Source of the DNA: Actinernus sp. WN-2022
Taxonomy: Eukaryota; Cnidaria; Anthozoa; Actiniaria; Actinernidae
Reading direction: 5' to 3'
DNA length: 64,000 nt
Assembly (NCBI GenBank): GCA_030867875.1
Contig: JAOWCC010001634.1
Span: forward strand, 99,737,321 to 99,801,320
The notes beneath the pieces were generated by a model. That model made no database searches, was not told the DNA's origin, and saw only the letters and a list, made by a program, of their open reading frames with translations. The translations under genes and the position numbers were made by a program. Shown one piece after another: positions 1 to 8,094 of this stretch; the stretch's first letter is position 1; the number at the start of each line of letters is the position of its first letter.

Positions 1-452
1 TTCAATTGTTGAGGCCAATATTTGAAATCTGGACCCGATAACCAATGGTGGGACTCCTTTTCTGTCATATGCTTTACGACAGTCTCTTTGAATATGTTCG
101 GAACGCCTGCTTTGAACTTTTTCTTAGGTGTGACATATATCCATAGATTAGTTAAATCTATATCTTGTGCTTTTTCAGTAGGTGGGACCGCCGTAATAGG
201 ATATTTCACACTTTTATCTAGTGTTAACGTATGTGGAAAACCTCTATGCACATCCCACAATGCATTATCGATGTGTTTTTGAATGGTGGTAGGTAGCTTA
301 GAGACATCGTCACCATAAACCACATAACCATTATTCCCATCTCGAAACCAAATACTAGTCGAATATTTGCCAGGGCCGTCTATATCCGTTGATACATAGA
401 ACTGGTGAAAATCTGCATGTGGGTATCTTTTCTTGAACTTCGCTAGTTGAGG
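1..452 (-). CDS. Unrecognised protein, open to the window edge, 5' end missing
   Basis: The minus strand is open for 150 codons from just after a TGA (positions 455-453) to the window edge, with no usable ATG near its beginning. The composition looks like a real protein: Tyr, Trp and Lys rich, with phrases such as HADFHQFY, IWFRDG and DLTNLWIYVTPKKKF. I do not recognise the family. The frame begins only about 15 bases from where the plus-strand frame of the next gene begins, so the two lie head to head and both lack their starts. I infer that a rearrangement brought together two decapitated genes. A separately plausible plus-strand reading of 22-282 is a shadow with poorer composition. Confidence 0.45.
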
Positions 453-456
453 TCAC
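434..456. other. Head-to-head junction of two 5'-truncated reading frames
   Basis: The in-frame stops that bound the minus-strand frame (453-455) and the plus-strand frame (434-436) lie within about 20 bases of each other. Both frames look protein-like right up to this point and neither has a start codon here. There is no room for two promoters. The simplest reading is a deletion or inversion breakpoint. Confidence 0.4.
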
Positions 457-1030
457 TCTTAGTCACAATTGGTGGAACCTAGCGGAGAAAGGGGGCTTTA
501 AGTGGATTATCCCCAATAGTTTGACGTTTCCATACGAAATTAAGCCGGGACATTATAAGATAGAAACTTTGATAACCTACTTCGATCCCGCAGTTGAGGC
601 TGGTTACTTGGAATTCATAGACTACCCATTTAGGAAATATTGGCTTATGAAGGTCAAGAAACCAATCAAATTCACTAAGAACGTCTGCGATTTGTTTGGT
701 ATCGAAGTAAATGAAGATGTGACAGATTATGCAACTATCGATAAAGGAAAATACATCCTGGTGCCAAAAGATATTAATCATATATCTATCTACTGTGATG
801 TGGTGGATTCAGATTTCTCACTTCTTGATGGGAAGCCATCTAAAATCCTATATACTTTAAAAACAACATCACACGTTTTTGGTGAAACAACTTACTTTCC
901 ACCAACCCTCATACCCATTCGAGCCCTAGGAACGATACGGAACTACATTCGCCTCACAGTTTGCGATGAGAAAGGCAATCTCATAGACTTCAACAAGCAG
1001 CCTATACGTTTCGTATTGAAGCTTGAGTAA
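437..1030 (+). CDS. Virus-like structural protein, C-terminal part, 5' truncated
   Basis: The plus strand is open from just after a TGA at 434-436 to the TAA at 1028-1030, 197 codons. A start could be chosen at TTG 521, but the upstream codons (including HNWWNLAEKGGFKW) still fit the protein, so it is probably decapitated rather than short. The layout, with a WWN motif, then GHYKIETLI, an IYCDVVDSDF core and a C-terminal IRLTVCDEKGNLIDF followed by hydrophobic beta strands, resembles from memory a family repeated in cnidarian and other invertebrate genomes in Polinton/adintovirus-like elements, where it is taken to be a capsid-associated protein. The family assignment is recall-based inference. 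The last 41 codons are copied in the second duplication unit. Confidence 0.5.
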   Translation, partial: TSLVEVTLSHNWWNLAEKGGFKWIIPNSLTFPYEIKPGHYKIETLITYFDPAVEAGYLEFIDYPFRKYWLMKVKKPIKFTKNVCDLFGIEVNEDVTDYATIDKGKYILVPKDINHISIYCDVVDSDFSLLDGKPSKILYTLKTTSHVFGETTYFPPTLIPIRALGTIRNYIRLTVCDEKGNLIDFNKQPIRFVLKLE

Positions 1031-1046
1031 ATCATATGTATATACA

Positions 1047-1676
1047 ATGGATGGCGATTCGATTCAACCGTTTCCAACAGCACCAGATATCTATCCATCG
1101 GGAGCTATAAAGGAACTTAGCGATATAAATGGATCGGGTTTTAGACTGCAAAAAGTCTGTGATACACTTGCTGAGCTAGAACAACTAGCAAAGCACTACG
1201 AAGTTGTTCGCAAAAAATATGCTCGAGCGCGTGGTATCGTTCATGGGATTGCTGTGGCCACAGGTAGCCTGAGTGGCGTTTTATCAGCTTTTGCGTTAGG
1301 TTCATCACTTACGGGGGTTGGGATACCTGTGGGTATTTCATTAGGATCAGCGGGGTTCCTGTGTGCGGCCATATCGGCTTCGATGGCTGTTGTTAGTAAG
1401 AGACTTGGCGTTCACATCTCGAAGCATGAAAAGACTGTTATGTTAGCAAAAGCTAAGGCGAATTCCGTGGAAGTCAAAGTCTCAAAAGCTCTAGCTGATT
1501 GTAGCATTTCAGAAGCCGAGTTCGGAAGCGTTATTGATGAAAAAAAGAAATATGAGACGCTTAAACTAGAAATACGGCAAAAAAACAGGCAGGAAAGAGG
1601 ATCAAAAAACGTAGAACAACTTCGAGCCGAGATCCGAAAGGAGATGAGAGCAAAACTTGGCAGTCTAGTGGGATAA
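1047..1676 (+). CDS. Hydrophobic-hairpin protein of a Polinton/adintovirus-associated family, copy 1
   Basis: The 209-residue frame starts at ATG 1047; a TTG 24 bases upstream overlaps the previous gene and is less likely. After a polar N-terminus containing SGFRLQKV comes a helical stretch (roughly residues 45-65). Next is a long Gly/Ala/Ser/Leu/Val hydrophobic pair of helices (about residues 68-120), then a charged helical tail with KHEKTVMLAKAKANSV, SKALADCSISEAEFG and a basic C-terminus. I recall this arrangement, including KHEKxVxLAxAK and SKALxDxxISxxEF, as a family common in invertebrate genomes beside the structural protein found just upstream. The hydrophobic pair suggests membrane association. 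Its biochemical role is unknown to me. It follows the structural gene with almost no gap. Confidence 0.55.
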   Translation: MDGDSIQPFPTAPDIYPSGAIKELSDINGSGFRLQKVCDTLAELEQLAKHYEVVRKKYARARGIVHGIAVATGSLSGVLSAFALGSSLTGVGIPVGISLGSAGFLCAAISASMAVVSKRLGVHISKHEKTVMLAKAKANSVEVKVSKALADCSISEAEFGSVIDEKKKYETLKLEIRQKNRQERGSKNVEQLRAEIRKEMRAKLGSLVG

Positions 1677-1846
1677 GAATCAATATAACCAGCGTGGACT
1701 TTATAATCTTAGTATAAATTAATTCTGATGTCTGGTCCGTATGCAAATTTCTATCGATTCTGCCCAGCGTAGATTTTACAATCTTAGTATAAATTAATTC
1801 CGACATCCGGTTTGCACGCAAACTTCCGTTGGTGGCGCAATACTTA
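1677..1846. repeat. Two direct repeats of about 75 bp
   Basis: Two diverged copies begin near 1691 and 1767. Each contains the block TCTTAGTATAAATTAATTC and then a CGGT/TGGT-TTGCA motif. The stretch has no convincing gene. It is repeated in the second unit near 5663-5818. Confidence 0.7.
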
Positions 1847-1847
1847 T

Positions 1848-1968
1848 GATATCGATGGTGTAATATAAGCCACGAGGACGGCACGCAGGTGGTATCGATA
1901 GCGTCATATAGACCACGAGGTCGGCACGCAGGTTGTATCGGTGGCGCCATATAGACCACGAGGTCGGC
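1848..1968. repeat. About 46-bp repeats with CCACGAGG core
   Basis: Three copies of a block holding TATCGATGG/AGCG, ATATA and CCACGAGGnCGGCACGCAG follow each other. The last runs directly into the small frame starting at 1969. It recurs at 5820-5940. Confidence 0.7.
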
Positions 1969-2157
1969 ATGAAGTATGACATCTATCACGTGGGTGTTAT
2001 TGCTGGTATGATAGAGATCATGGCCCATCCCTTTCGTCATTATAGTTTACCTATGGAGCAAGGAAGGTTTCTCGCGCTCGTTAGAGACTTAAATGGCGTT
2101 CTTGATCAAGTTGGGGAGTTCATAGACACGGGAAAAGCTAAATATACCGGAGAATAA
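1969..2157 (+). CDS. Small hypothetical protein or gene tail, copy 1
   Basis: A 62-codon frame from ATG 1969 to TAA 2157 encodes a mildly hydrophobic start with HVGVIAGMIEIM, then RFLALVRDLNGVLDQVGEFI, which could form amphipathic helices. A longer frame begins at 1933 but its extra residues come from the CCACGAGG repeats. I do not recognise a family. It may be the C-terminal end of an eroded viral gene. Confidence 0.35.
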   Translation: MKYDIYHVGVIAGMIEIMAHPFRHYSLPMEQGRFLALVRDLNGVLDQVGEFIDTGKAKYTGE

Positions 2158-2750
2158 TTCATTTTAAGTATTGCTGAGACTTACCTGTGACTAATCGGGC
2201 AAGAACTCACGATCGGTCGACCAACGAAGAGTAAAATGCCACTCGAAGAGATGTAGCAATGTAGGATGTACGGTGGAGTAGAATATCTTCGTTCACAGTC
2301 TGTGAATCATTTTAAGAATGTTTCTATAGTGTTCCTTGTCCTCTTTACGTTAGTAATAGCGTGCTTTGAAATTTTCTAGAGATGAATTTTGATGTTTTAA
2401 TCGTGTCACAATGTAGGATGTACGGCGGAGTCGAGTATCTTCTTTCGCAGTCGGCGAATCATTTTAAAATGTTTCTATCGTGTTCCTTGTCCTCCCTATG
2501 TGAGTAATAGTGTTTTTGAAATTTCCTAGAGATGAATTTCGATGTTTAAATCGTAAACGGCTGATTCAAGGCTGTCGCAAATGTAGGATGTACGGCGGAG
2601 TCGAATATCTTCTTTCGCAGTCGGCGAATCATTTTAAAAATGTTTCTATAGTGTTCCTTGTCCTCCCTATGTGAGTAATAGTGTTTTTGAAATTTCCTAG
2701 AGATGAATTTTGATGTTTAAATCGTAAACGGCTGATTCAAGGCACCCTGA
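2158..2750. repeat. Three long direct repeats of about 150-170 bp
   Basis: Copies start near 2257, 2411 and 2580, each with ATGTAGGATGTACGG, a TCGCAGTCGGCGAATCATTTTA-like block, GTTCCTTGTCCTC and TAGAGATGAATTT. The second and third are almost identical; the first is more diverged. No coding frame is kept, so this is structural or regulatory DNA. It recurs at 6130-6722. Confidence 0.9.
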
Positions 2751-2754
2751 AAGT

Positions 2755-2945
2755 AATTATGCAGGAATGCGGTCCGGCGAGGGCCGGTTTGGTAATTCAG
2801 TATAAATTATGCAGGAATGCGGTCCGGCGAGGACCGGTTTGGTAATTCTGTATAAATTATGCAGGAATGCGGTCCGGCGAGGACCGGTTTGGTAATTCTG
2901 TATAAATTATGCAGGAATGCGGTCCGGCGAGGACCGGTTTCGTAG
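2755..2945. repeat. Four 50-bp tandem repeats with internal hairpin
   Basis: Four copies with exact 50-base period (GCAGGAATGC at 2761, 2811, 2861 and 2911). Each holds GGTCC-GGCGA-GGACC, a 5-bp stem with a 5-base loop, except the first where the right arm is GGGCC. An AT-rich TATAAATTAT joins the copies. The second unit repeats all four at 6727-6917. Confidence 0.95.
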
Positions 2946-3010
2946 TTAACATACAATAAAAACTATTTGTGTACATAGCACGTTGAAGTTGTTTTTCCCC
3001 AGTTCTTCCT

Positions 3011-3988
3011 CTATCTGGATTTTTTCTTCTTGTGTATTTCACTATCGCTAGTTAGACCGTGCCTCGTATAGATGGGCTCAAAGTGGGAATTGTAAGCAAT
3101 CAACTCATTGATAAAACGCACGACCGCACCCTTATGTATACCACACCGTTTAACAACGTTGATAAGAGATATACGAGATCCTGAACGGCGTAGTACCTCG
3201 TAACTCGCTCCAACGACTTTAGTTCTAAGTATGGAGCTGGTACCTATATTGTTTTCTATTGCCTTATGAACAATCTCATAGACTATTTGTTGGACGTTCT
3301 TAGGTGCTCCTTGGGGGTCGAGTTTATCAAAAGTCGTTGTAATGTGAGGAGCTATTCGATCGGTATTTAAATCTATATCGATATTATCGTCATCATGTAG
3401 AGAACGTATAAAGCCCTCTCCACGACATATGCTTTTATTGTTTAGTTGCATAAAACGAGCGACATCCCCTTTAGACCTAACGAACCCACATTGTATACAC
3501 GCTTGATAAAGTATAGCGGCTAAAATAGTTCGTTTTGCATAGCTACGTTTGGTACGAACTTTCCGTACTTGAAGGAATACATCGGCTACGATTACTAATA
3601 CATTTGTGGGAAACGAGAGGGCGTAATTTCGTTTATAAATAGTGTTGTATGCCCGTAGTTCTAGTATAATCGTTCGTAGTTGCAATTCTTTGTTATCGCT
3701 TTGCTTTGGGATTGTGCGGTCTAGATCGTGTTGACGCTGAAAGCTATCCGGCCCTACTATGTGTAACCTAGTAGTAAGATTGGTAGTTGTTTCTTCACAT
3801 GATTCGACCTCGGAAACAAGACCACAAGTGGGACATATGAATTCCATTCCTTGTAGTTCCATCGGACATAAACATTCGGAACATGATTCACCGATGCTAA
3901 TATGCGACAATGGTTCAATATGCGACAATGGTTTGATATGTAGGCTTGCACAAATTTCTGGACCAAGTAATCTAATAATGTTATCCAT
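3011..3988 (-). CDS. TFIIB-like transcription initiation factor, copy 1
   Basis: The likely start is the ATG at 3988 (325 residues). An in-frame ATG at 4090 would add 34 residues read from the poly-T/poly-A hairpin and is less likely. Residues 36-55 form a zinc ribbon with Cys pairs at 36/39 and 52/55 and the typical ending CPTCGLV. Two helical repeats resembling cyclin folds follow. The first contains RTILAAILYQACIQCGF and a VARFMQLNNKSI helix, the second contains TKVVGASYEVLRRSG then ISLINVVKRCGIHKGAVVRF, both matching the TFIIB pattern. TFIIB recruits RNA polymerase to promoters; large DNA viruses carry divergent versions. The protein is far from an animal TFIIB and has no introns, which supports a viral source. 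It is downstream of the Cys-rich gene on the same strand, separated by a hairpin. Confidence 0.65.
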   Translation of the reverse strand: MDNIIRLLGPEICASLHIKPLSHIEPLSHISIGESCSECLCPMELQGMEFICPTCGLVSEVESCEETTTNLTTRLHIVGPDSFQRQHDLDRTIPKQSDNKELQLRTIILELRAYNTIYKRNYALSFPTNVLVIVADVFLQVRKVRTKRSYAKRTILAAILYQACIQCGFVRSKGDVARFMQLNNKSICRGEGFIRSLHDDDNIDIDLNTDRIAPHITTTFDKLDPQGAPKNVQQIVYEIVHKAIENNIGTSSILRTKVVGASYEVLRRSGSRISLINVVKRCGIHKGAVVRFINELIAYNSHFEPIYTRHGLTSDSEIHKKKKSR

Positions 3989-4040
3989 ACTAGTTGTATA
4001 CCATATGCCTGTCAATTGTCTAATTGTTCGTTCGTTTAAA

Positions 4041-4104
4041 AAAAAAAAGAGAAAAAAATGAAGAGAGGTCGCATAACAATTTCTCTTCATTTTTTTCTTT
4101 TTTT
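4041..4104 (-). terminator. Long A/T hairpin between two same-strand genes, copy 1
   Basis: The left arm (A-run, GAGAAAAAAATGAAGAGA, ending 4066) and the right arm (TCTCTTCATTTTTTTC, from 4082) pair for at least 15 consecutive bases and continue with a 2-base bulge, closing a 15-base loop. It lies after the Cys-rich gene stop (4123) and before the TFIIB-like start (3988). Mimivirus transcripts are known to end at intergenic hairpins, so a transcript-end role is a reasonable inference. It recurs at 8013-8076. Confidence 0.55.
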
Positions 4105-4122
4105 CTTTTCGTATCGTGATTT

Positions 4123-4542
4123 CTACTTATCCTCCGATCCTACCACATTTAGATCTTTCTCACTGATGGAGAGGTCATCCAATGCATTATCGAGATCGTG
4201 AATGTCCACCACGTTTCGATCTTTTTCCGATTCCACTACATTTAGATCTTTCTCCGATTCTACTGCATTTGAACACGTGATATTCGCTGACTCGTTAGCT
4301 CGCTTCTTATCAAGGTTCTTCTTATTGCGAATGGTACGGCGTTGAGGTGCACCACATTTTGCACAAAGTTCGTAATTAGTACGACAGCCTCGACCGCACG
4401 TTAAACATGGAACGAATATAGCACATCCTCTTCCTATCTGGAAGTTATGTTGAGAGCAATACTCTGACACCTTCGAACACTTCCTTATACATTTCGTGGT
4501 CTTTCCTCGAATCAACCAATCACAAGTTCTCGTCTCAATCAT
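4123..4542 (-). CDS. Cys-rich zinc-binding protein, copy 1
   Basis: The 139-residue frame starts at ATG 4542. Its first half is full of metal ligands: Cys 7, 18, 22 and 29 with His 32 (a C..CxxxC..YCxxH pattern) and then Cys 40, 46, 49, 53, 60 and 63. The middle is basic (RRTIRNKKNLDKKR). The acidic tail repeats an octapeptide-like SEKDLNVV unit three times, once as SEKDRNVV. The first ligand group recalls small zinc proteins common in giant viruses, but I cannot name a family. The upstream DNA is AT rich with TATATATG/TATATAGG motifs about 10-30 bases before the start. It probably shares a direction, and perhaps regulation, with the TFIIB-like gene. Confidence 0.55.
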   Translation of the reverse strand: MIETRTCDWLIRGKTTKCIRKCSKVSEYCSQHNFQIGRGCAIFVPCLTCGRGCRTNYELCAKCGAPQRRTIRNKKNLDKKRANESANITCSNAVESEKDLNVVESEKDRNVVDIHDLDNALDDLSISEKDLNVVGSEDK

Positions 4543-4878
4543 CGTGCAATATACCTATATATGTTATATGTCTAATTGGTATCTTAGTTGTGACGTCTAC
4601 GTTGAGGTTCTTCAATCGCGCGCGGTTGTCTAATCTGTGTGGTATTAATACGTACTAAGATAACAACATACGTTAATATCGTGAAGTAGAGAATGTATGT
4701 TAGTACCATGGGTGGATATACTGTAAACTAATCATTCCTTTAATAGGTGTTAAATGTAAAAATACAATGAAAAAATAGTACAACGAAACTGCTCCAATCC
4801 GGAAAAGCGGTAGAAACCGGAGCTGTGCTCAAGTTTGGATCTTTAGGTGCAAGAATGCCTAGGGACGTTGCGAGAGAT
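4543..4878. promoter_or_regulatory. Intergenic region with shared upstream block, copy 1
   Basis: No gene seen. Positions 4742-4806 hold AATAGGTGTTAAATGTAAAAATACA and AAACTGCTCCAATCCGGAA. A close relative occurs at 9577-9637 just upstream of the ankyrin gene, and the exact copy at 8714-8778. Sharing between different loci of the segment suggests a viral promoter or dispersed repeat. Confidence 0.4.
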
Positions 4879-5002
4879 CCTCATACCCATTCGAGCCCTA
4901 GGAACGATACGGAACTACATTCGCCTCACAGTTTGCGATGAGAAAGGCAATCTCATAGACTTCAACAAGCAGCCTATACGTTTCGTATTGAAGCTTGAGT
5001 AA
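4879..5002 (+). pseudogene. Structural-protein tail left by the duplication
   Basis: This is the exact copy of 907-1030, the last 41 codons of the structural protein. It begins in mid-gene at the duplication junction and has no promoter or start. It ends at the TAA that precedes the second hairpin-protein gene. Confidence 0.9.
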
Positions 5003-5018
5003 ATCATATGTATATACA

Positions 5019-5648
5019 ATGGATGGCGATTCGATTCAACCGTTTCCAACAGCACCAGATATCTATCCATCGGGAGCTATAAAGGAACTTAGCGATATAA
5101 ATGGATCGGGTTTTAGACTGCAAAAAGTCTGTGATACACTTGCTGAGCTAGAACAACAAGCAAAGCACTACGAAGTTGTTCGCAAAAAATATGCTCGAGC
5201 GCGTGGTATCGTTCATGGGATTGCTGTGGCCACAGGTAGCCTGAGTGGCGTTTTATCAGCTTTTGCGTTAGGTTCATCACTTACGGGGGTTGGGATACCT
5301 GTGGGTATTTCATTAGGATCAGCGGGGTTCCTGTGTGCGGCCATATCGGCTTCGATGGCTGTTGTTAGTAAGAGACTTGGCGTTCACATCTCGAAGCATG
5401 AAAAGACTGTTATGTTAGCAAAAGCTAAGGCGAATTCCGTGGAAGTCAAAGTCTCAAAAGCTCTAGCTGATTGTAGCATTTCAGAAGCCGAGTTCGGAAG
5501 CGTTATTGATGAAAAAAAGAAATATGAGACGCTTAAACTAGAAATACGGCAAAAAAACAGGCAGGAAAGAGGATCAAAAAACGTAGAACAACTTCGAGCC
5601 GAGATCCGAAAGGAGATGAGAGCAAAACTTGGCAGTCTAGTGGGATAA
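5019..5648 (+). CDS. Hydrophobic-hairpin protein, copy 2
   Basis: Second copy of the gene at 1047-1676. The only protein difference I see is Leu to Gln at residue 46 (numbered from ATG 5019), in the helix before the hydrophobic pair. The frame is intact. Features and family are as described for copy 1. Because its upstream partner gene is only a stub here, it may lack its original promoter. Confidence 0.55.
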   Translation: MDGDSIQPFPTAPDIYPSGAIKELSDINGSGFRLQKVCDTLAELEQQAKHYEVVRKKYARARGIVHGIAVATGSLSGVLSAFALGSSLTGVGIPVGISLGSAGFLCAAISASMAVVSKRLGVHISKHEKTVMLAKAKANSVEVKVSKALADCSISEAEFGSVIDEKKKYETLKLEIRQKNRQERGSKNVEQLRAEIRKEMRAKLGSLVG

Positions 5649-5940
5649 GAATCAATATAACCAGCGTGGACTTTATAATCTTAGTATAAATTAATTCTGA
5701 TGTCTGGTCCGTATGCAAATTTCTATCGATTCTGCCCAGCGTAGATTTTACAATCTTAGTATAAATTAATTCCGACATCCGGTTTGCACGCAAACTTCCG
5801 TTGGTGGCGCAATACTTATGATATCGATGGTGTAATATAAGCCACGAGGACGGCACGCAGGTGGTATCGATAGCGTCATATAGACCACGAGGTCGGCACG
5901 CAGGTTGTATCGGTGGCGCCATATAGACCACGAGGTCGGC

Positions 5941-6129
5941 ATGAAGTATGACATCTATCACGTGGGTGTTATTGCTGGTATGATAGAGATCATGGCCCAT
6001 CCCTTTCGTCATTATAGTTTACCTATGGAGCAAGGAAGGTTTCTCGCGCTCGTTAGAGACTTAAATGGCGTTCTTGATCAAGTTGGGGAGTTCATAGACA
6101 CGGGAAAAGCTAAATATACCGGAGAATAA
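5941..6129 (+). CDS. Small hypothetical protein, copy 2
   Basis: Exact duplicate of the 62-codon frame at 1969-2157. No family recognised. Confidence 0.35.
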   Translation: MKYDIYHVGVIAGMIEIMAHPFRHYSLPMEQGRFLALVRDLNGVLDQVGEFIDTGKAKYTGE

Positions 6130-6722
6130 TTCATTTTAAGTATTGCTGAGACTTACCTGTGACTAATCGGGCAAGAACTCACGATCGGTCGACCAACGAA
6201 GAGTAAAATGCCACTCGAAGAGATGTAGCAATGTAGGATGTACGGTGGAGTAGAATATCTTCGTTCACAGTCTGTGAATCATTTTAAGAATGTTTCTATA
6301 GTGTTCCTTGTCCTCTTTACGTTAGTAATAGCGTGCTTTGAAATTTTCTAGAGATGAATTTTGATGTTTTAATCGTGTCACAATGTAGGATGTACGGCGG
6401 AGTCGAGTATCTTCTTTCGCAGTCGGCGAATCATTTTAAAATGTTTCTATCGTGTTCCTTGTCCTCCCTATGTGAGTAATAGTGTTTTTGAAATTTCCTA
6501 GAGATGAATTTCGATGTTTAAATCGTAAACGGCTGATTCAAGGCTGTCGCAAATGTAGGATGTACGGCGGAGTCGAATATCTTCTTTCGCAGTCGGCGAA
6601 TCATTTTAAAAATGTTTCTATAGTGTTCCTTGTCCTCCCTATGTGAGTAATAGTGTTTTTGAAATTTCCTAGAGATGAATTTTGATGTTTAAATCGTAAA
6701 CGGCTGATTCAAGGCACCCTGA
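6130..6722. repeat. Three long direct repeats, second unit
   Basis: Copy of 2158-2750 with the same three ATGTAGGATGTACGG blocks, starting near 6229, 6383 and 6552. Confidence 0.9.
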
Positions 6723-6726
6723 AAGT

Positions 6727-6917
6727 AATTATGCAGGAATGCGGTCCGGCGAGGGCCGGTTTGGTAATTCAGTATAAATTATGCAGGAATGCGGTCCGGC
6801 GAGGACCGGTTTGGTAATTCTGTATAAATTATGCAGGAATGCGGTCCGGCGAGGACCGGTTTGGTAATTCTGTATAAATTATGCAGGAATGCGGTCCGGC
6901 GAGGACCGGTTTCGTAG
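6727..6917. repeat. Four 50-bp hairpin repeats, second unit
   Basis: Copy of 2755-2945, with the same four-fold 50-base period and the same single variant stem in the first repeat. Confidence 0.95.
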
Positions 6918-6982
6918 TTAACATACAATAAAAACTATTTGTGTACATAGCACGTTGAAGTTGTTTTTCCCCAGTTCTTCCT

Positions 6983-7960
6983 CTATCTGGATTTTTTCTT
7001 CTTGTGTATTTCACTATCGCTAGTTAGACCGTGTCTCGTATAGATGGGCTCAAAGTGGGAATTGTAAGCAATCAACTCATTGATAAAACGCACGACCGCA
7101 CCCTTATGTATACCACACCGTTTAACAACGTTGATAAGAGATATACGAGATCCTGAACGGCGTAGTACCTCGTAACTCGCTCCAACGACTTTAGTTCTAA
7201 GTATGGAGCTGGTACCTATATTGTTTTCTATTGCCTTATGAACAATCTCATAGACTATTTGTTGGACGTTCTTAGGTGCTCCTTGGGGGTCGAGTTTATC
7301 AAAAGTCGTTGTAATGTGAGGAGCTATTCGATCGGTATTTAAATCTATATCGATATTATCGTCATCATGTAGAGAACGTATAAAGCCCTCTCCACGACAT
7401 ATGCTTTTATTGTTTAGTTGCATAAAACGAGCGACATCCCCTTTAGATCTAACGAACCCACATTGTATACACGCTTGATAAAGTATAGCGGCTAAAATAG
7501 TTCGTTTTGCATAGCTACGTTTGGTACGAACTTTCCGTACTTGAAGGAATACATCGGCTACGATTACTAATACATTTGTGGGAAACGAGAGGGCGTAATT
7601 TCGTTTATAAATAGTGTTGTATGCCCGTAGTTCTAGTATAATCGTTCGTAGTTGCAATTCTTTGTTATCGCTTTGCTTTGGGATTGTGCGGTCTAGATCG
7701 TGTTGACGCTGAAAGCTATCCGGCCCTACTATGTGTAACCTAGTAGTAAGATTGGTAGTTGTTTCTTCACATGATTCGACCTCGGAAACAAGACCACAAG
7801 TGGGACATATGAATTCCATTCCTTGTAGTTCCATCGGACATAAACATTCGGAACATGATTCACCGATGCTAATATGCGACAATGGTTCAATATGCGACAA
7901 TGGTTTGATATGTAGGCTTGCACAAATTTCTGGACCAAGTAATCTAATAATGTTATCCAT
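6983..7960 (-). CDS. TFIIB-like transcription initiation factor, copy 2
   Basis: Second copy of 3011-3988, starting at ATG 7960. The two base differences I saw between copies are synonymous or leave the listed protein unchanged, so both copies read as intact. Zinc ribbon and two cyclin-like repeats as in copy 1. Two intact copies of a low-dosage initiation factor are unusual and point to a recent duplication. Confidence 0.65.
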   Translation of the reverse strand: MDNIIRLLGPEICASLHIKPLSHIEPLSHISIGESCSECLCPMELQGMEFICPTCGLVSEVESCEETTTNLTTRLHIVGPDSFQRQHDLDRTIPKQSDNKELQLRTIILELRAYNTIYKRNYALSFPTNVLVIVADVFLQVRKVRTKRSYAKRTILAAILYQACIQCGFVRSKGDVARFMQLNNKSICRGEGFIRSLHDDDNIDIDLNTDRIAPHITTTFDKLDPQGAPKNVQQIVYEIVHKAIENNIGTSSILRTKVVGASYEVLRRSGSRISLINVVKRCGIHKGAVVRFINELIAYNSHFEPIYTRHGLTSDSEIHKKKKSR

Positions 7961-8012
7961 ACTAGTTGTATACCATATGCCTGTCAATTGTCTAATTGTT
8001 CGTTCGTTTAAA

Positions 8013-8076
8013 AAAAAAAAGAGAAAAAAATGAAGAGAGGTCGCATAACAATTTCTCTTCATTTTTTTCTTTTTTT
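8013..8076 (-). terminator. Long A/T hairpin, copy 2
   Basis: Duplicate of the hairpin at 4041-4104, again between the Cys-rich and TFIIB-like genes. Confidence 0.55.
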
Positions 8077-8094
8077 CTTTTCGTATCGTGATTT

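Larger units (their letters stand above)
907..4878. repeat. Direct tandem duplication, unit 1 (3,972 bp)
   Basis: Every landmark of this block recurs exactly 3,972 bases later. The block holds the last 41 codons of the structural protein, the hairpin-protein gene, a field of short repeats, the TFIIB-like gene and the Cys-rich gene. By eye the units differ at only a few bases: CTAGCA versus CAAGCA near 1184/5156, CGTGCC versus CGTGTC near 3060/7032, and TAGACC versus TAGATC near 3473/7445. The junctions share only CCT, which fits end joining or unequal exchange with microhomology. Near identity implies a very recent event or two haplotypes joined in assembly. Confidence 0.95.

Noticed and set aside
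479..781. 100-residue minus-strand frame
   Set aside because: Shadow of the structural-protein gene on the plus strand.
1561..2040. 159-residue minus-strand frame, duplicated at 5533-6012
   Set aside because: It runs across the hairpin-gene tail and repeat DNA; the peptide repeats (SELIYTKI) come from the DNA repeats.
2755..2945. Possible CRISPR array (four 50-bp repeats)
   Set aside because: The whole 50-base period is conserved with no unique spacers, and there are no cas genes; it is a tandem repeat.
2857..3042. 61-residue minus-strand frame over the 50-bp repeats
   Set aside because: Made of repeat units and the TFIIB-like gene tail; no protein character.
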